Part shown: in pieces, positions 43,664 through 52,510 of the stretch
Layout: every line of letters starts with the position of its first letter
How positions within the stretch are numbered: position 1 is the first letter of the stretch
Assembly (NCBI GenBank): GCA_038562375.1
Contig: JBCFAY010000006.1
Location: forward strand, 95,877-159,876
DNA length: 64,000 nucleotides
From: JBCFAY01 sp038562375
GTDB lineage: Bacteria; Bacillota; Clostridia; Christensenellales; CAG-138
Reading direction: 5' to 3'
Translations under genes and position numbers: made by a program
Notes under the pieces: model-generated
Databases searched by the model: none
Told to the model about the DNA's origin: nothing
Seen by the model: only the letters and a program-made list of their open reading frames with translations

Positions 43664-43680
43664 TGCACTTTTTTGGTGCA
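43664..43680. promoter_or_regulatory. Operator copy 1, TGCAC-N7-GTGCA
   Basis: A perfect inverted repeat with five-base arms and seven-base spacer lies 15 bases upstream of the XRE start. The same arms recur at 43718-43734, so both are probable sites of the XRE protein. Confidence 0.6.
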
Positions 43681-43707
43681 ATCATGTATTGATTCTATAA
43701 GCCGTTT

Positions 43708-43734
43708 GTGCTATTATTGCACTATATTAGTGCA
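43708..43734. promoter_or_regulatory. Operator copy 2 with extra half-site
   Basis: TGCAC-N7-GTGCA at 43718-43734 is preceded by another GTGC at 43708-43711. Half-sites GTGC, GCAC and GTGC thus follow each other at 11-base spacing, one helical turn. It lies between the XRE gene and the divergent small gene starting at 43748. Confidence 0.6.
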
Positions 43735-43747
43735 TATCGGGGATTTT

Positions 43748-43921
43748 ATGTCTGACTACAAACAGATGTATTTAAAGATGATGATCGCCTCCGAACAGGC
43801 CATAAATATACTGATCGCGGCGCAGACGGAATGCGAGGAGATATATGTTTCCTCGCCGGAGTCGGCGCTTCAAGCGGTTGCGTTGCCTCCGGAAGGCAAA
43901 AAAGACGCGGATAAAAACTAG
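43748..43921 (+). CDS. Small phage-type protein of unknown function
   Basis: The 57-residue protein begins MSDYKQMYLKMMIASEQAIN and continues with LIAAQTECEEIYVSS. It resembles small helical proteins encoded near prophage repressors and tail genes in Bacillota. GGGG lies about six bases before the ATG. It is divergent from the XRE repressor and probably controlled by it. The function is unknown. Confidence 0.7.
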   Translation: MSDYKQMYLKMMIASEQAINILIAAQTECEEIYVSSPESALQAVALPPEGKKDADKN

Positions 43922-44089
43922 CCTTCAATCCATGTCCCGGCATATGAAAAGACAAGCCTGCTCCTTAGCAAAAAAGCCTGTCTTCCCCGCTTGCCCGCTA
44001 TGGGTTTTTGGTTACCTGTATCGGTTTAAAGAGCTTCTAGTAAAATACAGCCCCGCCGACCGTACGGCGGCGAGGCGCTTCCCGCGGCG

Positions 44090-44365
44090 CTATTTTCTTT
44101 TGCGCGCCCTTTTTATCGCGTCGTACGCGCCGTTGCTCGCGAGCGACACCACCGCCGCGTTGATCACGCACAGCGCGCCGCTCTCGAGCGTGAGCGCATT
44201 GGTGAAAAACGCAGCCGCCAGCAGCAGGATCAGCGCGAGGACATAGCTTAAAAGCTGCGTCGCCATATTGGCGAAGATCCCTTTGAGCAATTGCGTCAAA
44301 AGGCCGGTCGCCATCGTTGCCCCGGCATAGGTCGCGAGCATCGACCATGTGAAAAACCCGTCCAT
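44090..44365 (-). CDS. Phage holin-like membrane protein
   Basis: The ATG at 44365, with AAGGGAGGA upstream, gives 91 residues with two or three hydrophobic helices and a basic C-terminal tail (YDAIKRARKRK). The pattern ESGALCVINAAVVSLASNGAY is seen in small clostridial phage-holin proteins. A holin forms membrane holes for endolysin release. No endolysin, capsid or integrase gene is nearby, so this is a remnant or a domesticated gene. Confidence 0.7.
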   Translation of the reverse strand: MDGFFTWSMLATYAGATMATGLLTQLLKGIFANMATQLLSYVLALILLLAAAFFTNALTLESGALCVINAAVVSLASNGAYDAIKRARKRK

Positions 44366-44697
44366 ATCGATTCCTCCCTTCATATCATCTATACGCTCGC
44401 GCGCGGATTTTACGCGTTTTTTGCAGCATTTGAGCGATGCCGTTGACCCGCTCATAAAGCGCCGGTATGGAGCTGTCCCCCGATTAGAATGAGCGGCGTT
44501 TGTCCGGTGATCGCTCAAACAAGCGGAGGGGGCGGTATTGCCGTACACCGGTTTATTATTTATGCGAATATCTTTGGATGACCCGCGGCATACCCTTTGC
44601 ATAAGAAGCCTTGCCCGCTTGAAAGCGCCTGCTGTACGGATTACACTATTGATATAGCGAATATCCGAATGCTCACTTAAAGAAAGAGGTTATAGCG
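44366..44697. other. Divergent gap before the epimerase genes
   Basis: No gene is recognised. A -10-like TATAGC lies near 44656 for rightward transcription, and AAAGAGG precedes the 44698 start. A convincing -35 was not seen. Confidence 0.35.
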
Positions 44698-45711
44698 ATG
44701 AAGGTTTTTATGATCGGCGGGACCGGCCTTTTGGGGAGCGAAGCCGCGAAGGAGCTCATCCGGCGCGGGCATGAGGTATCGTCCATCGCGCTGCCGCCCA
44801 TTCCTGAGGGCGCGGAGCTGCCCAAAGAAATGAAAATCGAATTGGGCAACTATATGGATCTCTCGGACGAGGAGCTAAGGGGGCGCTTTAGCGGCTGTGA
44901 AGGCTTTGTGTTCGCGGCTGGGATCGATGAGCGCGTAGAGGGGCCCGCGCCCATCTACGAGCTGTTCAAAAAATACAACATCACGCCCCTTGTGCGGCTG
45001 CTTCGCATCGCGAAGGAATGCGGCGTAAAGCACGCCGTGGTCTGCGGCTCGTACTTCGCCTATTTCGATAAGATATGGCCGGAGAAGGAGCTCTCCAAAT
45101 GGCATCCGTACATCCGAAGCAGGAGGGACCAGGAAACGATGGCGCTGTCCTTCGCGGACGAAAGCTTCGATGTCGCGGTGCTCGAGCTCCCCTATATCTT
45201 CGGCACGCAGCCCGGGCGCAAGCCGGTTTGGGTGTTCCTCGTGGAGAACATCCGGAACATGAAAAACGTCACGATGTATCCCCGGGGCGGCACCACGATG
45301 CTCACGGTCAAACAGGTGGCGCAGGCGATGGCGGGCGCGCTCGAGCGCAACAGGGGCGGCAGCGCGTACCCGATCGGCTATTACAATCTGACGTGGAAAG
45401 AGATGCTTCGGATCTTCCACAAGCACATGGGCTGCCCCGACAAGAAGATCGTCACGATCCCGAACTGGATGTATGTCATGGGCGGCAAAAAGATCATGAA
45501 GGAGCAGGAGGCGGCGGGGCACGAAGCGGGCCTTAATATGGTCAAGTTCGCGGCTTTGCAGTGCTCGAACCAGTTCATCGATAAATCGCTCGGGTCCGAG
45601 CCGCTCGGCGTGGAGCCGGACGACATCGACGCCGCGATCGGCGATTCGGTCGGGCTCAGCCTCGAGATCCTGGAAGGGAAAGCGCAGGCCGTCGGCATGA
45701 AAGGGGAATGA
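44698..45711 (+). CDS. NAD(P)-dependent epimerase/dehydrogenase-like protein 1
   Basis: The 337-residue extended-SDR protein has the N-terminal dinucleotide motif FMIGGTGLLGSEAA (about 3-16). The usual YxxxK catalytic pair appears as YIRSRR (Tyr with Arg in the Lys position), so catalysis may be altered. Its C-terminal third resembles NAD-binding regulators of the NmrA/isoflavone-reductase type. AAAGAGG precedes the ATG. It is coupled to the next gene, which is a second extended SDR. Confidence 0.85.
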   Translation: MKVFMIGGTGLLGSEAAKELIRRGHEVSSIALPPIPEGAELPKEMKIELGNYMDLSDEELRGRFSGCEGFVFAAGIDERVEGPAPIYELFKKYNITPLVRLLRIAKECGVKHAVVCGSYFAYFDKIWPEKELSKWHPYIRSRRDQETMALSFADESFDVAVLELPYIFGTQPGRKPVWVFLVENIRNMKNVTMYPRGGTTMLTVKQVAQAMAGALERNRGGSAYPIGYYNLTWKEMLRIFHKHMGCPDKKIVTIPNWMYVMGGKKIMKEQEAAGHEAGLNMVKFAALQCSNQFIDKSLGSEPLGVEPDDIDAAIGDSVGLSLEILEGKAQAVGMKGE

Positions 45712-45713
45712 GC

Positions 45714-47237
45714 ATGAAAAAGCAGCGCGTCTTTTTGACGGGCGCGACGGGCGCCATGGGCTTCCTCGGGTTGAACGAACTGCTGAAGGATTCCGACCGG
45801 CAGGAGCTTGTGACGCTCGCGCGCCCGTCGGAAAAGAACAAAAAGATGCTCGAGCCGTACCTGGGCGTTCCGGGACTTACGATATACTGGGGCGACCTTA
45901 CGGATTACGGCGACGTTTACAACTGCGTCATGGACGCGGACCTCGTTCTCCATGTGGCCGCCTTCGTCTCCCCCGCCGCGGACTACTATCCCGAAGAGGC
46001 GATGAAGATCAACTTCGGCTCGACGCACAACATCCTCCGGGCGATCAAGGAGCAGGGCCGCCGCGAGGAGGTCGGCCTCGTGTACATCGGCACCGTGGCC
46101 GAAACGGGCGACCGTATGCCGCCGATCCACTGGGGCCGCGTCGGCGATCCGATCAAGCCGAGCGTATACGACTACTATGCGGTATCCAAGGTGGCGTCGG
46201 AGCGGCTCGTGATCGAGTCCGGCCTAAAGCGCTGGGTCAGCCTGCGGCAGACGGGCATCATCGGCCCCAAGATGAACGAGATCGACGACGCGATCATCTT
46301 CCACAACTGCCTCGACAACGTGCTCGAGTACGTATCGGACCGCGACTCCGCGGTATTGCTCTGCAATCTCTGCCGCAAAAACCTTGCGGGCGAGCTTCAT
46401 GATACCTTCTGGGGCCACATCTTCAACATCGGCGGGGGCCCGGATTGCCGCATGAGCGCGTACGAGCTGTTCAACAGGCTGTTCTGCGCGATCGGCATCA
46501 CGGATCCGTCCGTCGCGCTCGACTCAAAATGGTTCGCGACGCGCAATTTCCACGGCCAGTATTATCTCGACAGCGAAAAGCTGAACGATATCCTCGAATT
46601 CCGGGGCGACGGTATGCAGTACAACACCGACTGCTACCTCAACGCCCTCGGCCCGACGGCGTCGGTGACGAGGTTCCTCGCCAAGCTGCCGGGCGGGCAG
46701 AAGCTCGTCGGAAACTCCATGAAAAAGCGCTTTTTGAAGACGGCGCGGACGGAGCACGGCACGGTCAACTTCATCGAGAACGACCGCAAAGAGCATATCG
46801 CCGCGTACTGGGGCTCGAAAAAGGCATGGGAAGCCATCCCGCCGCTCAAGGACTTCAAGCATTTCACGGACTGGGATACCGTCGTGCACATCGACCACGG
46901 ATATGATGAAACGAAGCCGGAAAGCGAACTGGCGCTCGGGGATGTCCAGGGCGCGGCGAAATTCCGCGGCGGCGAGTGCCTATCCGCATCCATGGAGCGG
47001 GGCGATTGGTCGACAAAGCTCGGATTCCGCTGCGCGTTCGGCCATGAATTCGACGCGAGCCCGAGGCTTGTGCTCGAGGGCGGCCATTGGTGCCCGGCGT
47101 GCGAGCGGGAAAGCTGGAATTATCATAACCGCGCCAAGGTCGACCCCTTCTTCGCGCAGGTGTGGAACCCGCTGCACGGGCCGGACGAGGAGCCGCTCGA
47201 ATACAAAAAGATCGTGTCGGAGCTGGACGTAAAATAG
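45714..47237 (+). CDS. NAD-dependent epimerase with C-terminal zinc-ribbon-like extension
   Basis: The 507-residue protein has a full extended-SDR domain with GATGAMGFLG (about 10-19) and catalytic YAVSK in YDYYAVSKVASERLV. It continues for about 180 residues beyond the SDR core. The extension contains two Cys-rich knuckles (GFRCAFGHEF and GGHWCPACERESW) that could bind zinc. The ATG at 45714 is favoured by AAGGGG seven bases upstream; one at 45708 is too close to that site. The substrate is unknown. Confidence 0.85.
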   Translation: MKKQRVFLTGATGAMGFLGLNELLKDSDRQELVTLARPSEKNKKMLEPYLGVPGLTIYWGDLTDYGDVYNCVMDADLVLHVAAFVSPAADYYPEEAMKINFGSTHNILRAIKEQGRREEVGLVYIGTVAETGDRMPPIHWGRVGDPIKPSVYDYYAVSKVASERLVIESGLKRWVSLRQTGIIGPKMNEIDDAIIFHNCLDNVLEYVSDRDSAVLLCNLCRKNLAGELHDTFWGHIFNIGGGPDCRMSAYELFNRLFCAIGITDPSVALDSKWFATRNFHGQYYLDSEKLNDILEFRGDGMQYNTDCYLNALGPTASVTRFLAKLPGGQKLVGNSMKKRFLKTARTEHGTVNFIENDRKEHIAAYWGSKKAWEAIPPLKDFKHFTDWDTVVHIDHGYDETKPESELALGDVQGAAKFRGGECLSASMERGDWSTKLGFRCAFGHEFDASPRLVLEGGHWCPACERESWNYHNRAKVDPFFAQVWNPLHGPDEEPLEYKKIVSELDVK

Positions 47238-47293
47238 GTCAAGCGGCGAAACGGGCGAAACGCCTTTATCGGGCCGCGCCCTTCAACCGCAAA

Positions 47294-47317
47294 ACCCCGG
47301 GCAGTGTTGCCCGGGGT
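47294..47317 (+). terminator. Hairpin after the epimerase pair
   Basis: A perfect 10-bp stem (47294-47303 with 47308-47317) and four-base loop sits 57 bases past the epimerase stop, between convergent genes. No clear U-run is present. The rest of the 47238-47527 gap holds nothing recognisable. Confidence 0.5.
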
Positions 47318-47527
47318 ACGATCGCTTTACGGGCTTTGACCTTTTAAAGAGAAGTCCGCGTTGTCCAAAAGGGTGCAAAACCATAGAATAGATTCAGCGA
47401 TACGATTTTAGGGATGGCTGTGCGATAAAAAAACTCAGACCGATTGCAGCGGTTCTTTTGGCGCTGCTGCTTTTGCTCGGCTGCGCGCGGCAAGCGTTTT
47501 TGAACCGCCGCCGATCGGGGGCGTTTC

Positions 47528-48322
47528 TTACGCCGCCTGCAAAAATTCGACGACCATTTCCCACACGTCTGGATCGAAGAACCACGAGCCGTGGCCGTGC
47601 TCCACCAGCTCAAACCGGCAGTCCCCGATGCGCTCGGCCATGATCTTTGCGGCGGCGACGGGTACTCCGCCGTCGTACTTCCCGTTAAAGGCCAGCGTCC
47701 TCGCGGCGATCAGGTGCAATCGCGCGGTCGTATCATGCCCGAGCACGGCGGCCGCCTGGTTCCGATAGCCCCGCGCGCGGGACGGATCGGCTTCAAAGAA
47801 CGCCTTCATCCGCGCCGTCTGCGCCTGCATACTCTCCAGCGCCCCGGGATGCGCGGCCGCCCACGCCGCGTCCTGCCTGGTGTCCGACAAGAGCAGCAGC
47901 TCCTCCGGCGAAAGATCCCACATTTTGTCTACGATGGAGGGAGCGCCGTTTTCCCCGCCGGAATGCGTGACCGCGAGCACGAGCTTATCGACCGCGTCCG
48001 GATGCCGGATCGCAAGCTCCTGCGCGACCATTCCGCCCATCGACGCGCCGAACACATGGTACTTGTCCCAGCCGACGGACTTCGCAAGCTGCGCCGCGTC
48101 CTCGGCAAGGTCGGCCATCGTGCAGGCGGCCTCCGGGCCTTCCGATTCCCCAAGGCCCCTCGGGTCGTAGGCCAATACGGTAAAATGCTCGACCATCGGC
48201 GAATTGAAAAGCCCGATCGGGGTTTTCATGTCCGCGCCGATGCCGTTGATAAACAAAAGGTTCGGTCCGCTTCCCCGGATCTCATAGCTGATCTTCAGCC
48301 CGTTTGCCGTTGCCTTTGGCAT
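47528..48322 (-). CDS. Alpha/beta hydrolase
   Basis: The ATG at 48322 (MPKATANGLK), preceded by GAGGGGGA, gives 264 residues. The nucleophile elbow is GASMGGMV (Ser near residue 97), the acid is likely Asp in NGKYDGGVP, and the base is His in EHGHGSWFF. Members include esterases and beta-ketoadipate enol-lactone hydrolase-like enzymes. The physiological ester or lactone is unknown. It lies directly downstream of a TetR gene that probably controls it. Confidence 0.9.
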   Translation of the reverse strand: MPKATANGLKISYEIRGSGPNLLFINGIGADMKTPIGLFNSPMVEHFTVLAYDPRGLGESEGPEAACTMADLAEDAAQLAKSVGWDKYHVFGASMGGMVAQELAIRHPDAVDKLVLAVTHSGGENGAPSIVDKMWDLSPEELLLLSDTRQDAAWAAAHPGALESMQAQTARMKAFFEADPSRARGYRNQAAAVLGHDTTARLHLIAARTLAFNGKYDGGVPVAAAKIMAERIGDCRFELVEHGHGSWFFDPDVWEMVVEFLQAA

Positions 48323-48347
48323 ACCAGGTCCCCCTCTCACCCAAACG

Positions 48348-48950
48348 TTATTTTAAAAACATTTTTATAAGAAGATCCGCCTTGGGGATCGGCGGGCGTT
48401 CCTCGCGGGAAGCCTTGTAGATCGCCAGGCCGTTGATCGTTGTCCAAAACAGCACGGCAAGCTCGTACGGATCCCCTTCGACGATCGTGCCTTCCTTCTG
48501 GCCCTCGGCGATGATATTGCCGATCAAACGGTACGGCTGATCCCTTTTCACGGCGATCGACCGCTTCGCCTCCTCGGGGATCGCCGAAGAGGTCGTCGCC
48601 TGGGAGATGAACCGGCAGGTCTGATTGAATTCGTCGCTTTGCTCGATCGTCTTTAGAATCTGCGCGATGCCGACGCGGATCTTTTCCCGCGCCGGAAGGT
48701 CCATCGATGCGAGCCCCCGCGCGGCCGCGTTGATTTTGTCCAGGGCGTTGTTGATCAGCTCGATATAGATGTCTTCCTTGGACCCGAAATAGTTGTACAC
48801 CAGCCCCTGCGCGATGCCCGCGCCTTCCGCGATATCCTTGATCTTCGTGGCGAAAAGGCCCTTAGCGGCAAAGTGTTTGAGCGCTTCCTTCAGGATCAGC
48901 GAGCGCTTTTCCTGCTTGATTTTTTCGTTTATATCCTTGCTTTTCGCCAT
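48348..48950 (-). CDS. TetR-family transcriptional regulator
   Basis: The ATG at 48950 (MAKSKDIN) follows AGGTG; an upstream extension has no ribosome site. The 200-residue protein has the TetR helix-turn-helix in IKDIAEGAGIAQGLVYNYFG (about 38-57) and an all-helical ligand domain. A 20-base palindrome between its start and its perfect promoter shows autoregulation. The hydrolase downstream would be induced together with it. Confidence 0.93.
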   Translation of the reverse strand: MAKSKDINEKIKQEKRSLILKEALKHFAAKGLFATKIKDIAEGAGIAQGLVYNYFGSKEDIYIELINNALDKINAAARGLASMDLPAREKIRVGIAQILKTIEQSDEFNQTCRFISQATTSSAIPEEAKRSIAVKRDQPYRLIGNIIAEGQKEGTIVEGDPYELAVLFWTTINGLAIYKASREERPPIPKADLLIKMFLK

Positions 48951-48960
48951 ATCAACACCT

Positions 48961-48980
48961 ATGAATGAATGTTCATTCAT
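48961..48980. promoter_or_regulatory. TetR operator, ATGAATGAA-TG-TTCATTCAT
   Basis: A 20-base inverted repeat with nine-base arms overlaps the -10 box of the TetR promoter and ends 10 bases before the start codon. Binding here would block RNA polymerase. Confidence 0.75.
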
Positions 48981-49007
48981 TATAGATCGGATTGCCGGAC
49001 CTGTCAA
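48979..49007 (-). promoter_or_regulatory. Consensus promoter for the TetR gene
   Basis: On the minus strand TTGACA (49002-49007) and TATAAT (48979-48984) are 17 bases apart, a perfect sigma-A promoter overlapped by the TetR palindrome. Confidence 0.85.
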
Positions 49008-49040
49008 TGCTCCTGTTATCGGCGGCCCTTGCTGCGCATA

Positions 49041-49075
49041 AAAAAGGCATATCTCCCCGCGCGGGAGATATGCCT
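49041..49075 (-). terminator. Terminator of the DUF4362 lipoprotein gene
   Basis: A stem formed by AGGCATATCTCCC (from 49045) and GGGAGATATGCCT (to 49075) is followed on the minus strand by five or six U residues. It separates the lipoprotein gene from the TetR promoter. Confidence 0.8.
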
Positions 49076-49235
49076 CCTGATTTGGCTTTGACCGGATGGG
49101 AGCGCCGGAACGGGCGGGCTTGCCCGCGGCGCGCCCGGGCCGCGGGGCGGATATACTTCCCCGGGCAAGCCTAAGCACCGGAACGGACGGGCGTGCCCGC
49201 GGCGCACTCAAGCCGAGAAACCGGCGACGCGTCCC

Positions 49236-49796
49236 TTAGCCGGCGTTTTCGATTGTCAGCAGATACCCGTCGAAGCCGCTTTCGTACAATTCCTTGGTGA
49301 TTTCGGTTTCATTGGTCAAGAACGTATAAACGGTCCCTTCCCCTTCATATTCGAGCAGGTTCTGATACTCGCTCCGGGTCACTTCCTGCGCGCCGAACGC
49401 GTCGCGCGTCGCGTCGTTCGTTACGGAAAATACGCTCCCGTCGAAAACGATGTCCGCGATGATGGGGTCGCCTTCCACGGTATAGCTCACGGTGCGGATG
49501 GCGGCGGGCGCTTTTTTCGCCACGGCGTCCAAAAACGCCGTCATCGCATCCGCGTTGCTGATCTGCCCGTGGACGTTCACATAATCGCCGTTGGCTATCG
49601 CTTCTTCCGACGTGTATTCCTCGGGAAGATCGGCCAACTCGATCGCGAACGGGGACTTTGCATCTTCCGGCGCGGCGGACGCCGTCGCCGCGGGCGGCGA
49701 AGACGGTGCGTTCGACGCCACGGGGGCTTTTTCGGGCGAGCATCCTGCTGCGGCAATGCAGAGCAGTACTGCGATCAAAACTGCTGTTTTCTTCAT
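49236..49796 (-). CDS. DUF4362-like lipoprotein
   Basis: The 186-residue protein has a lipoprotein signal with lipobox in AAAGCSPE (Cys near residue 19). A Ser/Ala/Pro linker and a globular domain follow, with GDYVNVHGQISNADAMTAFL, YTVEGDPIIADIVFDG and a TRDAFG segment, as in DUF4362. It is exported and anchored to the outer face of the membrane. The function of the family is unknown. A clear ribosome site (GGAGG) precedes the ATG. Confidence 0.85.
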   Translation of the reverse strand: MKKTAVLIAVLLCIAAAGCSPEKAPVASNAPSSPPAATASAAPEDAKSPFAIELADLPEEYTSEEAIANGDYVNVHGQISNADAMTAFLDAVAKKAPAAIRTVSYTVEGDPIIADIVFDGSVFSVTNDATRDAFGAQEVTRSEYQNLLEYEGEGTVYTFLTNETEITKELYESGFDGYLLTIENAG

Positions 49797-49920
49797 CGGG
49801 GCAACCTCCTGATTTGCTTATATCAATACGACGTTTTGCAGCGAAGAAGGGTTCCCTGAATCCGTCGAAAAGCGCATTCGGCTTGCCGCCGGTGCGACGA
49901 AAGGACGTTTCCCGAGCGGC

Positions 49921-49965
49921 CTTCCCCTGACGAGCCTTCCCCTGACGAGCCTTCCCCTGACGAGC
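49921..49965. repeat. Three 15-base tandem repeats
   Basis: The unit CTTCCCCTGACGAGC occurs three times in a row in the gap between the DUF4362 lipoprotein and the surface protein. No hairpin or gene is associated with it. Confidence 0.8.
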
Positions 49966-50069
49966 CTTATTCCGCCTGCCGCCGACGCTGTGAAAGGCTG
50001 TTTTCTTAATACCTCCCTCGCCGGGTCTTATTCCGCTCCAGCTGCGGATGATTGCGCTCTTATAAAAGG

Positions 50070-50099
50070 CAAACGACGGATGAAGATATCCGCCGTTTG
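50070..50099 (-). terminator. Terminator of surface protein A
   Basis: A 12-base stem with one mismatch (50070-50081 with 50088-50099) is followed on the minus strand by CCTTTTAT. It lies about 80 bases past the stop of the leftward surface protein gene. Confidence 0.6.
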
Positions 50100-50176
50100 T
50101 GTTTGCTCTTAAGATAGGAATTTCAACGCGCCGTATCCGGCTTTGCCGTCAGCGGCCATCCGGGCAGGGCTACCGC

Positions 50177-52510
50177 CTAGGCCGAAGCGGGCTTTGCGGA
50201 GCGGATTCCCGAATAGCTTAAGCCATATGTCGTGACCTCCCCGGCAACGCAGTACGCCCTGATCCTGTAATAATATGTTTGCCCCGGGACACAGTCCCGG
50301 TCCGTGTAGCCCAATGCGCCCTCAAGGGTCGCGATCTTGGTATACGGCCCGTTCTTGGCCGCGGCGCGGTAGACGACATACCCCTTTGCCCCGGGGACCG
50401 ATCCCCAGGTGAGCTTGATGCCCTGATCCGCGGCCGATTTCGCGGACCGCAGGACCGGCGTGCCGATCTTCGCGAACACCGCCTGCAGGCTGCGCGGCTT
50501 CGCGACGGTAAAGGTGTAGGCCGATTCCGCCCCGGGGACCTTTTTGCCGCGCTCCGTCCAGTTCACAAACCGGTAGCCGCTCGCCGGAACGGCAATCAGC
50601 GTGCATTCTGCGCCCGCGCCATACGAGCCCGCGCCGGTGATCGAGCCGTACCGTTTGCCGTTGGGCTTCGCGGCGATCGCATACTGCCCCGCCGACGTTG
50701 CCGACGTCCATTTGGCGTACAGCGTCTGGTTGTTCCTGAGGGTGAAGAGGGTATTCGATTCGATCTTTGTCCCCTGTCCGTTCTTGCCCGTGTACCACCC
50801 GCCGAAGATGGAACCCGCTTTGACCGGCGTGGGCAGCGGGCCGTAGAATCCGCCGTAGGCGACGCTCCGGCTCGCCTGGTTCACCGCGCCTCCCTGACTA
50901 TCGAGGATCAGGGTATAACTCTCTATCGCCTCCCAATGGGCGGTGTAGGAGCGCGCGCCCGTGGAACCGGAGGGGATGGTCACGGCCGTCGAAAGCCCCA
51001 TGATCCCCGTGCCCGACCAGCCGGTAAAGCGATAGCCCGGCTTTGTTGGATTGTGCAGCGTGATGGCCCCGTCCCCCGCCGTATAGCTTGCGGGGTTGGC
51101 CGAAGCGACCGTTCCCCCATCAAGAGTGTAGGAGATGGAATAGGTTTCCAGCCATTGCGCGTACAGGATCGTGTCGTCGGGGAACCCGAAGTTTGCGCCC
51201 GGCGCATAGGCCGTGCCGCCGCTCGGCTGCGTCGCCCAGCCGTTAAAGCTGTAGTTTGTCCTTTGCAGGTCGCCCGCAGCCGCCACCGCTTTGATGGTGC
51301 CGATCTGCTGCGTCGCGGAATCCGGGAGCGTGCCGCCCCCGTTGTTCAGGTTATAGGAAAGCGTGAACAGGCGCAGGTACGCGCCGAAGCTGCCCGCCCA
51401 GGGCACGGGAACGCCGTAAACGTCCGCGCCCGCCAAATGGCCGGTGATGCTTTGGTGCGCATGCGTCGTGGTCGTAGGGGTAATACAGGCGTCCCGCAGG
51501 AGGAAGACCGCCGCCGTACCCGAGAGGCTTAAGCTCCCGCCGCTGCCCGACTCACCATACCCGATATCGTTTGCCGAGGAGGTCCCGCCCGCGGCGTACA
51601 CCCTGCCGCCGTTGATGGTGATGCTGCCGCCGCCGCCAAAGCTGCCGCCGCCGATGCCCGCGCCGCCGCCGGTAGTGCCCACGTCGCTTCCGCCCGTGGC
51701 GTGCACGCTGCCGCCGTTGATGGTGGTGCTGCCGCCGTTGCCGCCGCCGCCGCCGCCAAAACCGCCGCCGATGCCCGCTGCGCTGGTCCCGCCGTTTGCC
51801 GTGACCGTGCCGGAGTTGATGGTGGTGCTGCCGCCGCCGCCCGCAAAACCGCCGCCGATGCCCGCGCCGTAATCCCCGCCGTTTGCCGTGACCGTGCCGT
51901 TGCCGATGATGACGGTGCCGCCGCCGCCGTAGCTGCCGCCGCCGATGCCCGCGCCTGCATACCCGCCGTTTGCCGTGACCGCGCCGGAGTTGATGGAGAC
52001 GGCGCCGCCATCCTCGTGGAATCCTGCGCCTAGCCCGTCGCTGTTGCCGCCGATGCCGGCACTGTAACCCCCGCCCGTAGCCGTAAGCGAGCCCCCGCCG
52101 TTGATTGTCAGCGCCGCCCCCGCAGGGCAGCGCAGGCCCGCGTTTTCTCCGGCGCTCTTAAGCGTGCTGTTTCCCACGAGCGTGAGATTCACGGCAGCGC
52201 CGCTCATGTCGAACGCGCAGCCGCCCGAGGACGCGTCGATATGCAAATCGTTCAGCGTGAGATTGGCCGTGACGCCCGCTTGCACCACGACACGGACGCC
52301 GCCGGTGCCCGAGAGCGTGATCTGTGTGCCCGTCAATACGGTCAGCGTGCCCGCGCCGGAGTTATAGGCGTAATCCGTGTTTTCCACGCCCCCCGCTACG
52401 CTCAGGCCGTTGTAGGTCCCGTCCGCCCCCGCGGCGGCGGGCAGGAGCAATAGCGCCAGCAGGCCGCACGCGAGCAGGATGATCGTCCGCATCGTTTTCA
52501 TCTTCTTCAT
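50177..52510 (-). CDS. Secreted Gly-rich repeat surface protein A (InlB-like repeats, Fn3-like end)
   Basis: The ATG at 52510 (MKKMKTMR), eight bases after GGAG, gives 777 residues with a signal peptide (about 1-29). Residues 30-130 form a carbohydrate-adhesion-like beta domain. About 130-345 holds repeats of the type AGIGGGxxGGGGxxxIxxGxV. About 400-640 holds Listeria-Bacteroides (InlB B) repeats (YAQW, YTAHWE and YAKWT marks), and about 685-775 is Fn3-like. It ends SAKPASA with no sorting signal. It is a paralogue of the protein at 60.9 kb, which does have one. A cell-surface adhesin role is likely. Confidence 0.87.
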   Translation of the reverse strand: MKKMKTMRTIILLACGLLALLLLPAAAGADGTYNGLSVAGGVENTDYAYNSGAGTLTVLTGTQITLSGTGGVRVVVQAGVTANLTLNDLHIDASSGGCAFDMSGAAVNLTLVGNSTLKSAGENAGLRCPAGAALTINGGGSLTATGGGYSAGIGGNSDGLGAGFHEDGGAVSINSGAVTANGGYAGAGIGGGSYGGGGTVIIGNGTVTANGGDYGAGIGGGFAGGGGSTTINSGTVTANGGTSAAGIGGGFGGGGGGNGGSTTINGGSVHATGGSDVGTTGGGAGIGGGSFGGGGSITINGGRVYAAGGTSSANDIGYGESGSGGSLSLSGTAAVFLLRDACITPTTTTHAHQSITGHLAGADVYGVPVPWAGSFGAYLRLFTLSYNLNNGGGTLPDSATQQIGTIKAVAAAGDLQRTNYSFNGWATQPSGGTAYAPGANFGFPDDTILYAQWLETYSISYTLDGGTVASANPASYTAGDGAITLHNPTKPGYRFTGWSGTGIMGLSTAVTIPSGSTGARSYTAHWEAIESYTLILDSQGGAVNQASRSVAYGGFYGPLPTPVKAGSIFGGWYTGKNGQGTKIESNTLFTLRNNQTLYAKWTSATSAGQYAIAAKPNGKRYGSITGAGSYGAGAECTLIAVPASGYRFVNWTERGKKVPGAESAYTFTVAKPRSLQAVFAKIGTPVLRSAKSAADQGIKLTWGSVPGAKGYVVYRAAAKNGPYTKIATLEGALGYTDRDCVPGQTYYYRIRAYCVAGEVTTYGLSYSGIRSAKPASA

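Noticed and set aside
43425..44365. Complete prophage
   Set aside because: Only an XRE regulator, a small phage-type gene and a holin-like gene are present; no integrase, capsid, tail or lysis enzyme and no attachment repeats were seen.
51600..52080. CRISPR-like array in the Gly-rich part of surface protein A
   Set aside because: The short repeats are in-frame codons for GIGGG-type protein repeats of uneven length, without constant spacers.
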